DNA of 64,000 nt from Xylogone sp. PMI_703. Lineage: Eukaryota; Ascomycota; Leotiomycetes. Made by a program: the position numbers and the translations under genes. The notes beneath the pieces were generated by a model. The model did not search any database, was not told the DNA's origin, and saw nothing but the letters and a program-made list of their open reading frames with translations. Of this stretch, positions 26,272 to 37,050 are shown in pieces (within the stretch, counting starts at the first letter, position 1; every line of letters begins with the position of its first letter). The DNA lies in assembly GCA_021399445.1 (NCBI GenBank), contig JAJTUQ010000008.1, positions 682,001-746,000 on the forward strand. Reading direction: 5' to 3'.

Positions 26272-26613
26272 ATGGACCCATTTGGATATCGCCCGACTTC
26301 GAGCGTTTATAGTGAAGATGTCTCGACTATGGCTGAACTGGTTCGCGCTGTCTCGGAGGAGGCCAGACAGCAAAAGAATCAGACAGTCACCTCATATATT
26401 GTGGAGAATCAATTACTTGAGGAGGAGATTGAAATTCATAGAGAGAAATGGAACGAGACAATTATGGTTGTGAATGAATTACTACGAGCTATCATTACTA
26501 TTAAAACGAGTCTCCATAAGGTAGCTAAAAAGGTAGCCGTTGCAGAAAGGGACTGGCTAGCATTCTGGGGTATCTACAAGGAGTCCGATGGATCACACCC
26601 TCCATGGATCTAG
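26272..26613 (+). CDS. Small coiled-coil protein (113 aa)
   Basis: Single-exon frame with a good ATG (MDPFGYRP). Predicted to be almost wholly helical: heptad-like runs (ENQLLEEEIEIHREKWNE, ELLRAIITIKTSLHKVAKK) lead to a C-terminal DWLAFWGI...PPWI motif. I recognise the general type (short fungal coiled-coil proteins ending in an aromatic WI motif) but no function. Its TAG stop lies in the palindrome CTAG that also supplies the stop of the convergent neighbour, so the two genes overlap by 4 bp. Confidence 0.6.
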   Translation: MDPFGYRPTSSVYSEDVSTMAELVRAVSEEARQQKNQTVTSYIVENQLLEEEIEIHREKWNETIMVVNELLRAIITIKTSLHKVAKKVAVAERDWLAFWGIYKESDGSHPPWI

Positions 26614-27305
26614 GTGACGTCATTTCCTAATAGCCCCATTGCATCGTAGTCGAGATATTGCCCCTGGGAAGATTGCAAGGGATATAGAGTCGGAGAAGAG
26701 TTCAATAGAGGAGCAAACGAAGTGGTGGTTTGGTCAACATCTGTCCTTTCATGAAATGATTTATCTAGGTTCTGGTTTTGGGATGCGTGGCTCTTTGCTG
26801 GAAGGTGTGTGGATGTTTGAGGATTGAGTTGTTCGGTCTGCGACCCTTGCAGCGCCAGGTCCAGAACCCCCCTGCCCATAACTTCGAATCTCTTCATGGT
26901 ACTGTCAATTGCTCCTAGGTGTTCTGCGACCATTCTAGATGAATTATGAGATATTAATTTCTACCAACCAATACGAAACTTACAGTTTGAGCTGTTCTAA
27001 CCTGGTGTTTCTTAGTTCCGGCTCTCGACCTCAAAACGAACGAAAACTTACGAATGTTCTAAATTATCGAGACGTATATTTATGTCGCGCAGCCATTTCC
27101 CCAAAAGATATTCAAGGGAGGACAGAAATTCGGAATTATTCTGTTGAGAGGATGTATAATTAATTTGATGACGAGGCCTATCGGATGATAGCTGAGATAC
27201 TGGCGGTCGTTGTGGTTGTAGAGGCGGCTGCGTGTGTTGACCTCCAGTCTGTTGTTTTAGAACACGGTAAATGGCAGCCACAGTAGGATCATTCAAATTC
27301 GACAT
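26610..27305 (-). CDS. Coiled-coil, Gln-rich protein (198 aa), three exons
   Basis: Exons complement(26610..26934, 26984..27001, 27052..27305) use introns of 49 and 50 bp, both with strong GTAAGT donors, and a micro-exon of 18 bp; all phases match. The protein starts MSNLNDPTVAAIYRVLKQQ, passes through a Gln/Pro-rich stretch, then a helix (SLEYLLGKWLRDINIRLDN) continued across both introns into LEQLKL and MVAEHLGAIDSTMKRFEVMG. The micro-exon thus completes a coiled coil. The tail is Ser/Thr/Gln-rich. No function is recognised. It converges on the 26272-26613 gene. Confidence 0.65.
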
Positions 27306-27638
27306 CTTGATGCAGTGGAGATTGCACGGCATGTAAACTAGATGTTCAAAGGAGTAAGGGTAATTACGACTACAGAAGAAAGTGTAGTTTACGTCATTTT
27401 GAATCAGAAATCGTCGATGTGTGCATGAGCCAAAATTGGCAGCACAATCATTCACGTCAAATTGTGGCCTTTCTCTAAGCTCATAATGGCTTTGAGTACA
27501 GACACAGCTGCTGCTTTAGCGGTGATGGAATTCGTAGCGTGTGGTTTGATATCCATTTAAGAACGTTGGGGGTAATCTTCACAATGAGTAAACGCTTAAT
27601 GCTTTGAGCAGATACCTACTGTAATATCCAAACTAAGC

Positions 27639-28405
27639 ATGTCAACCGCCCAGGAATCAACAACTTCAAATGCCGCATGTATAGCTCCTCCGGATGTGAG
27701 TCTGCTTCACCTAACACTATGATTAATTGCTAACCTGCTCAGGTAGCTAGCATTCAAGACCGAATGAATCCAGAGAACCGGGACTTGCGCATAAAACTTA
27801 ATGAAGCATATATTCTAATTTCTAACCTAAAATGGTCTAATCAGCTCGCATCGCAGATTCATCAAAGCATACAACGTTACTTGGAAAATTTTCAAGGAAG
27901 CCTTTTCAAGCTTACAGCAGAGTATAGATCCGTGATTGATGAACAAGATCGTGAAAGGAGTCGCCTCCAACAAGATCTTCAAAAAGCAGAGGAATTACTA
28001 GCAACCCAAAATGAGCTGCTTGCGTTATACCAGGGCCGACTGCAGGAACCTGCGAGTCAATTTGCCCAAGGTGGGCCATTACTATCTCAACATCCCGACC
28101 ATAGCAATTCATACCAATTTCAGTCCTATCAGACGACTCGCAGTCAGGCGTTCGTGGAGCCACGCACTGTGAATGAGCTTGATTACAACGTCCCGCGTGT
28201 GGAAGCGGCATGTAACGATGCCCCGGCTAACTTTGTGCCGGAACATAAGCTAGAGAACCGCGCACTTAATATATCGATACCTGCACTGTTGCATGCCACG
28301 ACGATCGACCAAGATGAACATCTTTCGGCCCATCAATCCGAAGAGAAAGAAAAGAGTGAGATAGACGACAGGGCGAGACCAAGTAAAAAAAGAAAATCAA
28401 GGTAG
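27639..28405 (+). CDS. Coiled-coil protein with C-terminal NLS (239 aa)
   Basis: Two exons, 27639-27695 and 27743-28405, with a 47-bp intron (donor GTGAGT, branch GCTAAC, acceptor CTCAG) in phase 0. Residues 30-110 are a long coiled coil (RERSRLQQDLQKAEELLATQ). The middle is Gln/Ser/Tyr-rich, and the C-terminus is a classical basic NLS (PSKKRKSR). A nuclear, protein-protein interaction role is inferred from composition only. It is head-to-head with the 26610-27305 gene, 333 bp apart. Confidence 0.65.
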
Positions 28406-28684
28406 TTCTGCGGGAGCTGGAGAGTAATGTTGGTAATGCGTTAGCGTACAGTACAGTACAATCAATATACGATGTTCAACATAGTTAGTGATCCGGCTTT
28501 CATGCCTCAAATGTCGTACACAGTGTAAAGTCAGCAACAGCTACAATTGGCGGCTACAGTAGTAGAGGAACCCAAGGGTAAGTGTAGATAATGCCATTTT
28601 CCTCTCCCATTCCCTTTATAGTTATATCTCTTCTCTCCTCCAAGGAGTCTCGCTTTGAAATTAAATGTGCCATCTCTATATGCC

Positions 28685-29071
28685 ATGAATAACTCGTCGC
28701 ATCAAGAACCACGGCTTCAAGTCCAATCGGACGGACCACCACCTCTCACCCGGGTTGACCAGGTCATTGGGCATCATCATGGCTTGACTATGGCTAACGT
28801 TATAGAAGCTAGCAATGAGCAGGTGCAGAAATCTAAAACCCACCCACCACTAAGTCCAGAGGAGAGGATCGAACAATTGCAAAGAGAGCGGAGCAGGCTC
28901 ACTCGCGAGTTGATTTACTATCGACAAATGGAACCATTCAGACTGAGATTCGAAGATGACATGAGATCTCTGTTAGGGAAATTCAGTAGGGCAGTGCAGA
29001 GGTTAGGTCTACATCAACGAGAGGTTGAAGAGAGGTGGAATGACACACGGAACACGGGTCCAGATAATTAA
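28685..29071 (+). CDS. Small coiled-coil protein (128 aa)
   Basis: Single-exon frame from ATG at 28685 (MNNSSHQEP). A disordered Pro/His-rich N-terminus leads to a strong helix (SPEERIEQLQRERSRLTREL) and a second one containing YYRQMEPFRLRFEDDMRSLL, a pattern I associate with lineage-expanded small helical proteins in fungi of this kind. No function is known. Same strand as the flanking coiled-coil and MADS-like genes. Confidence 0.55.
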   Translation: MNNSSHQEPRLQVQSDGPPPLTRVDQVIGHHHGLTMANVIEASNEQVQKSKTHPPLSPEERIEQLQRERSRLTRELIYYRQMEPFRLRFEDDMRSLLGKFSRAVQRLGLHQREVEERWNDTRNTGPDN

Positions 29072-29399
29072 GTAATATATATGTAATACAACCAGTATCC
29101 AATTTTTTGACTAATAATCCAATGTGCAATAGTCTAGTGCTATGTATTATAGTACTGTATATAACCTATATAGTACAGTAGAAAACAATTTTCTTCTTCT
29201 TAATTAGGTTACTGTAATTTTCTTAGAACCTAAGAGTCTTTGCTGAACAAGTGCCATTCGTGTTTACAGTATCTCGATAAGTTAACTTATAGCGAGTTAA
29301 GATTCCTCTAGACGGTGACTTGCTGTCCGTAAAATTTTGGCTTATAGTTTAACCATCACGAATCGGCTCTCTAGGTTAAAATACAGAAGGTAATTTTAG

Positions 29400-29584
29400 T
29401 CAAGAGCAGAATACGGTATACCTCCTTGGTCGTTTCCGAGAATTGCTCAGTACACTGGCAGGTGTTGAAAGCGGCCGCTTTACTCACAACGGCGAATGGA
29501 GCAGTCCACTTTTTGCGCTCGATCCATATGTTGATCGCAAGCATGATGTTAAAAAATCCAAGCTGAACTTGATATATTCCAACG
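29400..29584 (+). pseudogene. Orphan coding-like segment with splice donor
   Basis: The plus strand reads openly from about 29400 (VYLLGRFRELLSTLAGVESG, then FTHNGE and DPYVDRKHDVKKS) up to a GTAAGT donor at 29585. It cannot be joined in phase to the MADS-like exon that follows. Likely the 3' remnant of an unrelated gene. No family recognised. Confidence 0.25.
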
Positions 29585-29653
29585 GTAAGTTCTGATTATG
29601 GCTTGGACCTGCCAATATTCAGCATTCATTATCCAAATAATTCGGTTGCGGCG

Positions 29654-30651
29654 ATGCGGTCACGTCGCAGGCGTCAATCCGCGGTGTCAGAGAGGGAGGA
29701 GCGGAAAAGACGCCAAGAAAAGTTTAGAAAAAGGTCCGGCAGTCTCTTTAACAAGGCCAGATTGCTTGCAAAGGATACAGATGCATGGGTCGCTCTGATT
29801 GTCCGCGATAAAGTTGGTCAGGTCAGAACTTTGAGGTCATCATCAGATTCCTCCTGGCCACCGTCAATAAATGATCTAATTGTAGGTGTTGATGAATTTT
29901 GAAGCCTGTATTGACTTGATCTCAATAGAAAAGCCACCCATCGGGCACTCATGAATTTTTCGAAATGCATGATCCATGGAATGACTGGACCGAAGTCGGA
30001 TTAAATGATTTAGCAGATACGGAATTATATACGACGGACGCCGATGATATACTCAGGGTAGATGATACCCAAAACAGCAACGTAACAACAGCCATAGAAC
30101 CGGAGAACGATCAAGATACCACAATCCGGCTCGCGTGCCAGCCAGCCAAGGCCGGGACGTCGGTTTCGGATCCCATTGGTGACAACCACGACGCAAGCAT
30201 TGACGCCATTGGCGACCCGGAGACTCCCGCGGCTGTCACGCAACAGTCGGATGAACCATTAGAGCATGACGTAACCGGAGATCATACAACGCCAGATAAC
30301 CCGAGTTTCAGTCTCACTAAAGAATCGAATGGCCTTGAGCTAAGTACACATGTGGAGTCAGAACATGCCACAGACCCGATTGAGGAATTTGAAGTGTCAT
30401 GCACTGATACAATGGATGAATTCGAACTTGTGGTTGGTGATCTAGATGTCACAGGAAGCAAAATTGAGACACTTGCGGCGTCAAATATTATCACTAGCCA
30501 CAATACAGACCAAACACCAGAAAACAACTCCCAGAACAGTGGACATCAATGTGTTTCTACGATGCCTCCACGAATAGATCTAAGAAAGCTGCGTGAGAGT
30601 TGGGATTGGGTGTTCCAAAGACCATTAGCTAGCTCTGGAGCAGAGAGCTAG
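29654..30651 (+). CDS. MADS-box-like (SRF-type) protein (316 aa)
   Basis: Exons 29654-29881 and 29929-30651, with a 47-bp intron (GTAGGT..AATAG) in phase 0. The N-terminal 75 residues read like a divergent fungal MADS domain: a basic start (MRSRRRRQS), EKFRKRSGSLFNKARLLA matching the K-R-x-G-L-x-K-K-A helix, a strand DTDAWVALIVRD, and the conserved closing SSWPPSINDL. The rest (about 240 aa) is acidic, Asp/Thr/Glu-rich and probably disordered, as in an activation region. DNA binding is inferred. The gene sits at the end of the small-gene cluster. Confidence 0.65.
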
Positions 30652-32326
30652 TTTATATCTACTATTAGTTACAAACGTTTAGAAAATAACAACATGAAAT
30701 CTGTTACAATACTCAGAGGATACGGTTCTGCCACTACACAGGATTCCTACAGTCACCGATATTAGGACTTATACCTAGGGCTTACTGTAAGCTATCATGC
30801 AGTTGTAGCTATGCCGTACGGCCGTAACTCTAACGTATAGTTATAGTTATAAATATGTAGTTATAGAACATAGATTCCTCAAACAATGCAGTGACTCTGT
30901 ATTTATCCCTCTGTTTCCATTTAAGCCCATTGCCAAACCTTAACAAAATTTATGGCTTTTTAAATCATCTTACGATAGTGGCATTTTTAACATTTCAAGA
31001 CATAAACATCTAAATTACTAACAGTCATGCGGACGAGGTCTGTTGGTGGCGCTGGATGAGGGGGTGAGGAACAAAGACGGGTGAGGTGAAGCGATTTCTT
31101 GAATCTATGGATAGCCGTATCTCCCAAGCAGCCGTCCGCAAAGAAAGTCCGACCGCATCGCTGTGTCGTCAATTTCTTGATTCAATATTTTCTGATCAAG
31201 AAACCGCAAACAGCATGGGCCCATTTTCGACGCACATCCTTATTTCCAGCTCAAAGTCACAAGCAATCCGAGATCCATTTTCTGGCCTGGCAATAACCAA
31301 CACCGTTGCCACATCGCAATCCTAGGACTCCTTCCGGCCGACAGGGACACCACACCTCTTTGCTGCACGTCGGATATCTAACCAACGGGCAGTCTGCATT
31401 CAGCCCTTTTGCTCGACGGAAAGGATGGAGCGGCACTCTAATTCAACCAGGTCGCTCCTACGCTAAACTCAAGTTCATCCCGAATCCTATCCAGCGCAGA
31501 TAGGGGACAAAGAATGTGTCCCTGGGGAACCATCATGAATCCGGGTTAGAATCCATCGAGGATTTCACCATGCCTTGCTCTCCCTTGAGGGAGATCTCTA
31601 CCATATAACACACGGCCAACAGATCAAGATCTTAGTATGTTATATCTCGCCGGCATCCTGAAACTCAACGAGAAAACCCCAGATACATATTTTCTCTCTC
31701 TGACAGACATAAACTCAGCTATATGACTTCTCACTCCTTGACGGACGCGGGCTCAGCACTTTTGAGTTCCTAGCGGGAGCGCACTTTACCAAGCAAATAG
31801 CAAATCAATGGATCTAGGATTTCTCTCTTACCATCTAACTATCATCTTGTCCCTTGCATGGATTAAGGCAGGAACATGCTAACATTGCGAAGGGCACGGT
31901 CAACCATCGATCAACCCTCACCCTATGGGCTGCAGTCACGCGAGACGCGATGGCGCGCAGGAATCCAGTGCAAGTAAACGCAAGCTATAATTGTCGGCCA
32001 TACAGGCCATACACAGATGCAGGCTAAGCGCTGCTTGACTTAGACGCGCGTGGTGAGACTGGTGGGCCCCACAAACGACTGCTATCAGCCTTACCGGCGG
32101 GGCAAACAGCCGTCCTAGCTCCGGAACGGGGTTTGACCTGCCAATGCACAGCCCCGCTGGTTGGACATCTGGGGCCGTGCCTATCGCTTTTACAGCCGTT
32201 ACATCCTAAAAAGTGTTGGAAAATCCGCAAATCCTGTGCAACGGCCATCTGTTAGAACTGAAAGAAAAAGTTGGAAAATGTCAGGGAATGTTAAAAGCGT
32301 GGTGACGATAAAGGGCGCAAATAAAA
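30652..32326. other. No gene; includes a GC-rich island
   Basis: No supported gene over 1.7 kb. From about 31920 to 32240 the sequence is clearly more GC-rich than its surroundings and has no open frame with recognisable content on either strand; it may be foreign or an old repeat. Around 31.1-31.6 kb several plus-strand frames interrupt each other, which suggests a decayed coding sequence. Confidence 0.4.
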
Positions 32327-32334
32327 ATATATAA
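32327..32334 (+). promoter_or_regulatory. TATA box (ATATATAA region)
   Basis: ATATATAAG lies about 65 bp upstream of the ATG at 32397, in core-promoter position for the membrane protein gene. Confidence 0.4.
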
Positions 32335-32396
32335 GCAATGAAAAAGACTTAATTGAAACAAATAGTTTTTACCCTACCTTTACTGTTTTCTTTGAT

Positions 32397-33292
32397 ATGG
32401 ATCCGTTAAATCTACTTTATCTCACTTATCTAGCCAAATTCTCTGGCCAAATAAGCATTATCATCATCTCACTGAATGATCCATCTTCGCCAACAATAAA
32501 ATACATCGCTGTGATTACATCTATCCTATCGGGAGGGCCACTCTTCCATATCATCGTCCACTTGCTTTGCAAAACATCATTAAATCAGGTCTGCTTTATT
32601 GGATATATTGTCGTCATCTGGTACGTACATTTCTCTTAGAAGTATCCGAACCACAGCTAAGGCCTCACAGCATTGCTCCTGATATTCTATGGTTCACCGC
32701 GGTTCATGTGCACAGTCTCAAAACGTACATTATTGTAATCCTATCTGATATTGCATCCACATGCCTATTCATTATGAGTAGATATCGTCGCTCTACCAAC
32801 GAACCCAATGTTGAGATAGGTGAGCAGAGCAGGCCCGACATCGAAGGAGGAAACGACAGTCGGTATTCTCGGGGCTCAAACGAGAGAGGCTATCGGAGGA
32901 CCTCTCCCCGAACAATGCCACGAGAGGAAAACAGTGACGCCATTGCAGCAGACAACAGACCGCCTGTTATTCATTCTCAACCTTATGACATCCCACATCT
33001 TGACAATAGGGAGACGCGAGTGTTTCGTAGAGGCCCAGCTCGTGTCATCGAAGGATTTCCTTTCCATGGCATCGACGATATTTACACTACACACCCTTCA
33101 AGAAACGGATATCCACGAACTGAGATAGATGATGATAATGAGTCTCAAGTTGAAGATACAGATCCGGTACCGCCTACGGACCTACATCCCGCGCTTCGCG
33201 AGCCGCGAGCATCTCCATCTAATTTTCCCACATCTGGAAGAATCTCGGGTCCACAAGAGCTTCCGGACATTGGTCCGTCTAGTTCGCTGTAA
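32397..33292 (+). CDS. Predicted multi-pass membrane protein (281 aa)
   Basis: Exons 32397-32620 and 32671-33292 with a 50-bp intron (GTACGT..CACAG) in correct phase. The N-terminal 125 residues contain about four hydrophobic segments (for example YIAVITSILSGGPLFHIIVH and TYIIVILSDIASTCLFI), followed by a long hydrophilic tail rich in Arg, Ser, Pro and Asp that would be cytosolic. No family is recognised. It lies just upstream of segmental repeat copy B. Confidence 0.6.
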
Positions 33293-33454
33293 CGTTCAAC
33301 TTTAAGTCAATAATCATTAAGTGCGCGCGTTATATTTTAGGACGAGGAGGGCTTCTGTTAATTATCAGCTTTAGTTGTGGATAATGGCCACCATATCTCC
33401 GTCCTTAAAATTGCTTTGTTTTCTATTTTACTGTACGTTGCTCTAGCGGCTCTG

Positions 33455-34215
33455 ATCCTAATTAAGTGTTTGAAATTAAATATAATCCGCAAATTTTCAA
33501 ATATGCTGGGGTAATTTATATTTTCTAGAGTATCATTTCAGTTTTCTTCAGGACCCCGGAATTATATAATGCTACGCGGTATTGGCAAATCTATGTAAAA
33601 GTGTAAGATCGCGCGACGAAAGCTAAGTACCATCTAGCTTGAGGGATAGTTAGGAGAATTACTTAGCTGGGCTTCTAAGAATCATAAAACAAGTTACTTT
33701 TAACCTAGAATTGTGTTACCTTTAGAGTAGAGTATAATGCAAATCCGATTTAGCTTATTTGTAGATGCTAAAGCTGATTTGAAGAGACGATATTATTAGC
33801 TCATGTATTAATGAGCATGCGTTCCTCTCTCGGCCGAGATGTGTCTTGGATTTCGGCATTCATTTTGCTACCCCGGTCAAGTATCAAAGGCGATATCGAC
33901 TCATAACGCGGTAGAGTAGTATTGTTTTGTTGATGATCATCACATTGCGAGTTGTACTGATTAGCGTTCGGACTCCATTTGAAAGGCATAAACTTTTGTG
34001 GAGATTTCTTTCGCCTCTCTCTTCTTGCTAATTTCTGTTCCCTTCTTGAAATAGCGCTCTACAGAATCCCTTCCGACCAATTACAGGCACAACCGGACAA
34101 TCTGACATACAGTTTTATACGCGTAATATCGCAGTCCTTTTAATGGAGGCGCATAGGCAGCCACTACCAGAGATCATTTTCAGTCTAGTAATCGTTTCTA
34201 CTCTATATATTCCAA
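33455..34215. repeat. Segmental repeat copy B (pair with 9483-10275)
   Basis: Direct-orientation diverged duplicate of copy A. The minus-strand gene remnant here (33801-33989 readable) lacks the start region kept in copy A but preserves the frame beyond the point where copy A is shifted (LDRGSKMNAEIQD). The copies are 24 kb apart. Confidence 0.75.
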
Positions 34216-34639
34216 TCTTAAACCTTGATCCCTTCAGATAAGCCCACTTCTTACCTGTTACTCCTTCTCATGAGTAGAACATAGAATTTTAGTGCGGATG
34301 CTCTCTACCAAATTAAGTGCAACTATAATCTATTAATATATAACGTAGTCGCAGCAATATCCGAGCTTAAGAATGGAGATGGAGTAATGCTCACTGTTAT
34401 ACACAGGTATCTTAGCATTAAGAGTTCTAATTCTGAAGGCCCTAGTGATAACAGAGGTTGTGACACATTGGTACGGCACAATCCCGCCTGACTGAACGAA
34501 CGACAATAACAACGAAACCCAATCCTCCACCGGCAGCACCTGCACTTGAATTACCTGTCACGAAAGCTAGTCTCAGTGAACTCGATGTCAATAAGATTGT
34601 CCATAATCCAAAACTGATATTAACTTTAACCCTAATCTC
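34216..34639. other. No firm gene
   Basis: A minus-strand frame (34442-34687) begins like a membrane or signal segment and has a Gly-rich middle, but it overlaps the start of the plus-strand pseudogene and has no other support. Confidence 0.3.
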
Positions 34640-35261
34640 CATTTTCGGCCAAACACGGACGGCGAGAATGGCAAGCGGAAACTTCAAAAGGAAGACAAGT
34701 TTTGGAAAATCTTGGGGTAATCAACTTAGAGAATATTGGACGAATAGAGAGGAGTTTGAGTTGCAACATGGAGCGACAGAATGGACTCTGCCTGTTAGAA
34801 ACGCTGGTGCCAGAACGAGATCGGGATTCCGTTGAAGAGACATTCAATGAGGAATTACTTATGCAGCAAATTTCGAAGGGCATACCAGATCTTGAGAGGT
34901 TAGCGAACTGGCTGTCGGCCTTGCTGAAAAAACTCTGTGCTCCAATGAGGGATGATTTGGTAGACCTGATGGCTACTCAATTAAGTACCGGAGGCTACAA
35001 TTTGAATATCAACTTAATAATTGACGGTATTAGTTTGAATGTCGAGCTTCCCGGATCCATGTCAAAACCGCATAGTTGCGGGCATTCTGTAAAGCATTGC
35101 TAAATTTTACTCTGCCTTCGCGGTCTTCAGAACCAGTTCCTCACACATTCCTCTTTGATGAGGAGTGCATCTTGAAACTGCGTTGCGATATGCTTGACGC
35201 AATCAATATGGAGATTTGCATGCAGCTGTACCGCGAGATGGCAGGACACATGAGTACCTAA
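34640..35261 (+). pseudogene. TCP11/SOK1-like protein fragment, frameshifted
   Basis: The plus strand reads through about 34640-35100 with DLERLANWLSALLKKLCAPM followed by RDDLVDLM, a pattern matching the conserved cap of T-complex protein 11 (Sok1) family helical proteins. After NVELPGSMSK the frame is lost, and two frames over the reading resumes at about 35077 with LRAFCKALLNFTL...FLFDEECILKLRCDMLDAIN, the expected next helices. It ends at a stop at 35261. The N-terminal and C-terminal parts of a normal TCP11 protein (over 400 aa) are absent. The family call rests on these motifs only. Confidence 0.5.
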
Positions 35262-35484
35262 AGACAAATACGTGGTTATGCACATTACGGTGAATGGCCT
35301 ATCTCCTCTAAATTCAATTTGTGCTTGGCATAGTCTTTGTTCCCAGTTACCCGACTACCGCTTCCGACTATTCTAGTGATATCCAATTTTGGCTCCTCCC
35401 AGTCTAGCCGACGTGATATACAAGATGGGACGAATGAGACGAGTAGGATGAGCAGCTCTTGTAATCCCAATGAGACCTACAACT

Positions 35485-36235
35485 ATGACCGCTCAACGCC
35501 AAAGCAACTTGAATCGGGCACAATGGAATCAAAAATGTAGAGTAAAGCTGTCGGAACATATCAGTACGTATCATTTGATTTAGCTTTGCCCTCACTCCCT
35601 CTAATACGAAGATTCAGAGCATCAATTAGGGATTGTAATTGAACCTTCGCAAGTACGGCTCAGGCCTAGCTCCGATGATGTCTACACATGGGAAAGACTG
35701 GGAGAAAAGGAACGCTTATTCTCAAAGAACATTAGCGATCACTCTGTCGCTGCCTTAAAAGAGCTATATCGAGAGGTAGGCTCGTCATTCCAAGCAGTTC
35801 ATAATGAAAGATTACACGAGCTGCCCATAGGAGGCTTCGCAGGAACAGTAAGCATTTCACACGGGAGGATACTCCCTAGTAGGTCTTAAACTAATATTTA
35901 AGTACTTCGGTTTCCCCGACGCTACGAGTAACATAAGCTTCAATTCAAGGATCAACGAGTTGGAATGCCGCCTCAGATTGCAGGAGGATGATCTCCATCG
36001 ATGGCAATGTCGGGCCGATTCGGAAGCTGAAATGAGGCGGCAAGCAGAAATAAGGGTAAATGAGCTAGAGAGAACCATTGAGGTAGCCCAAGAAGATAAG
36101 AAAAGGCTGCAAAAGGCTATGCAGGAGTGTAAGGCAATGGCAGAACAACATGCAGCCAAGGCAACTACATACAGCCAAGCGGTGATAAAAATCGTGGATT
36201 GTCTTGAAGGAATAGAGCCTGGATTCAATAGATGA
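35485..36235 (+). CDS. Coiled-coil protein of unknown function (215 aa)
   Basis: Three exons (35485-35563, 35612-35847, 35903-36235) with introns of 48 and 55 bp; donors GTACGT and GTAAGC, branch ACTAAT before the second acceptor, and all phases match. The N-terminal half contains DDVYTWERLGEKERLF; the C-terminal 100 residues are a continuous coiled coil (RQAEIRVNELERTIEVAQED). This belongs by style to the same group of small helical genes as those at 26-30 kb. No function is recognised. Confidence 0.6.
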
Positions 36236-36384
36236 GGTCCTGAAATATAAGATAGGAAAGGATGTAACCAATGGAAATGTCACCACCACCTCTCCAACGG
36301 ATTGTGATACTTCAAGCTCCTTTCTTGATTGCCGTGCGTTGTAAAATATCACTTCTAGAAAACCTGTGTTGGAGATGTCAGCCT

Positions 36385-36879
36385 CTATAGCAGATAAATC
36401 TGATCTGCGGCGGTTTGAGCATATACCCGCAATGGAATTTTGCCGATATCTGTACAGACATTCGCGGTACTACTGTCCACATTTCCAGCGATATTATTTG
36501 TTCCATATAGAAATGGAATAGCTGATACCGGAGACGTATGTTGGGGTCCGTTAAGAGGATGTGGATCGCGTGGCATTCCACATGCTGTGTCTGTTTTTGA
36601 TATGCTAATGTAGTCGCCTTGAAGTACACAGGGTGATGCGTATATTCCCGTCTAAGAGAACTTTCTCGTACCTTTAAGATCTGCACGTATTGGCCATCTC
36701 AGCTGCTCCATAGAGGATTGCTCAAAACGATTTTCTATTTTCTCGAACGTCAGTTGTCTCCAAATATTATCTAGAAAATGGCCTCGTTGGGATTGATTAT
36801 CACAGAAATGTAGCCGATTTTGGTAATTAGCTTGAGAATGTAATGAACTTGGATCCGTTTGAGAAATCGCTATTGACAA
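36385..36879 (-). CDS. Hypothetical protein, 3' exons (partial 5' end)
   Basis: Two exons can be joined in phase: complement(36385..36590, 36672..36879), intron 81 bp (GTACGA..AACAG). Readable product of about 137 aa with a Gln/Asn/Ser-rich N-terminal part (FLDNIWRQLTFEKIENRFEQ) and a low-complexity C-terminus ending AADQIYLL. No ATG begins the upstream exon (a TGA lies two codons upstream), so a further 5' exon is probably missing from this call. No family recognised. Confidence 0.4.
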
Positions 36880-37050
36880 GTGTCAAGTTTCGATCCTTTC
36901 CGCGTTAAAAATCTGTGAATATTGGCACGAAAGCGGAATTGTGTCGGGATATCCGTATGTAGGATTTGGGGTGGTGTATTCTAGAAAATCGTGATATCCA
37001 GCTACCGCCGTCAGCGAAGGGTTGTGATAGGTGAGTCGCACAAGGCTGCC

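Noticed and set aside
31086..31503. Plus-strand frames at 31.1-31.5 kb as a gene
   Set aside because: Three frames interrupt one another and no motif is recognisable; at best a decayed sequence.
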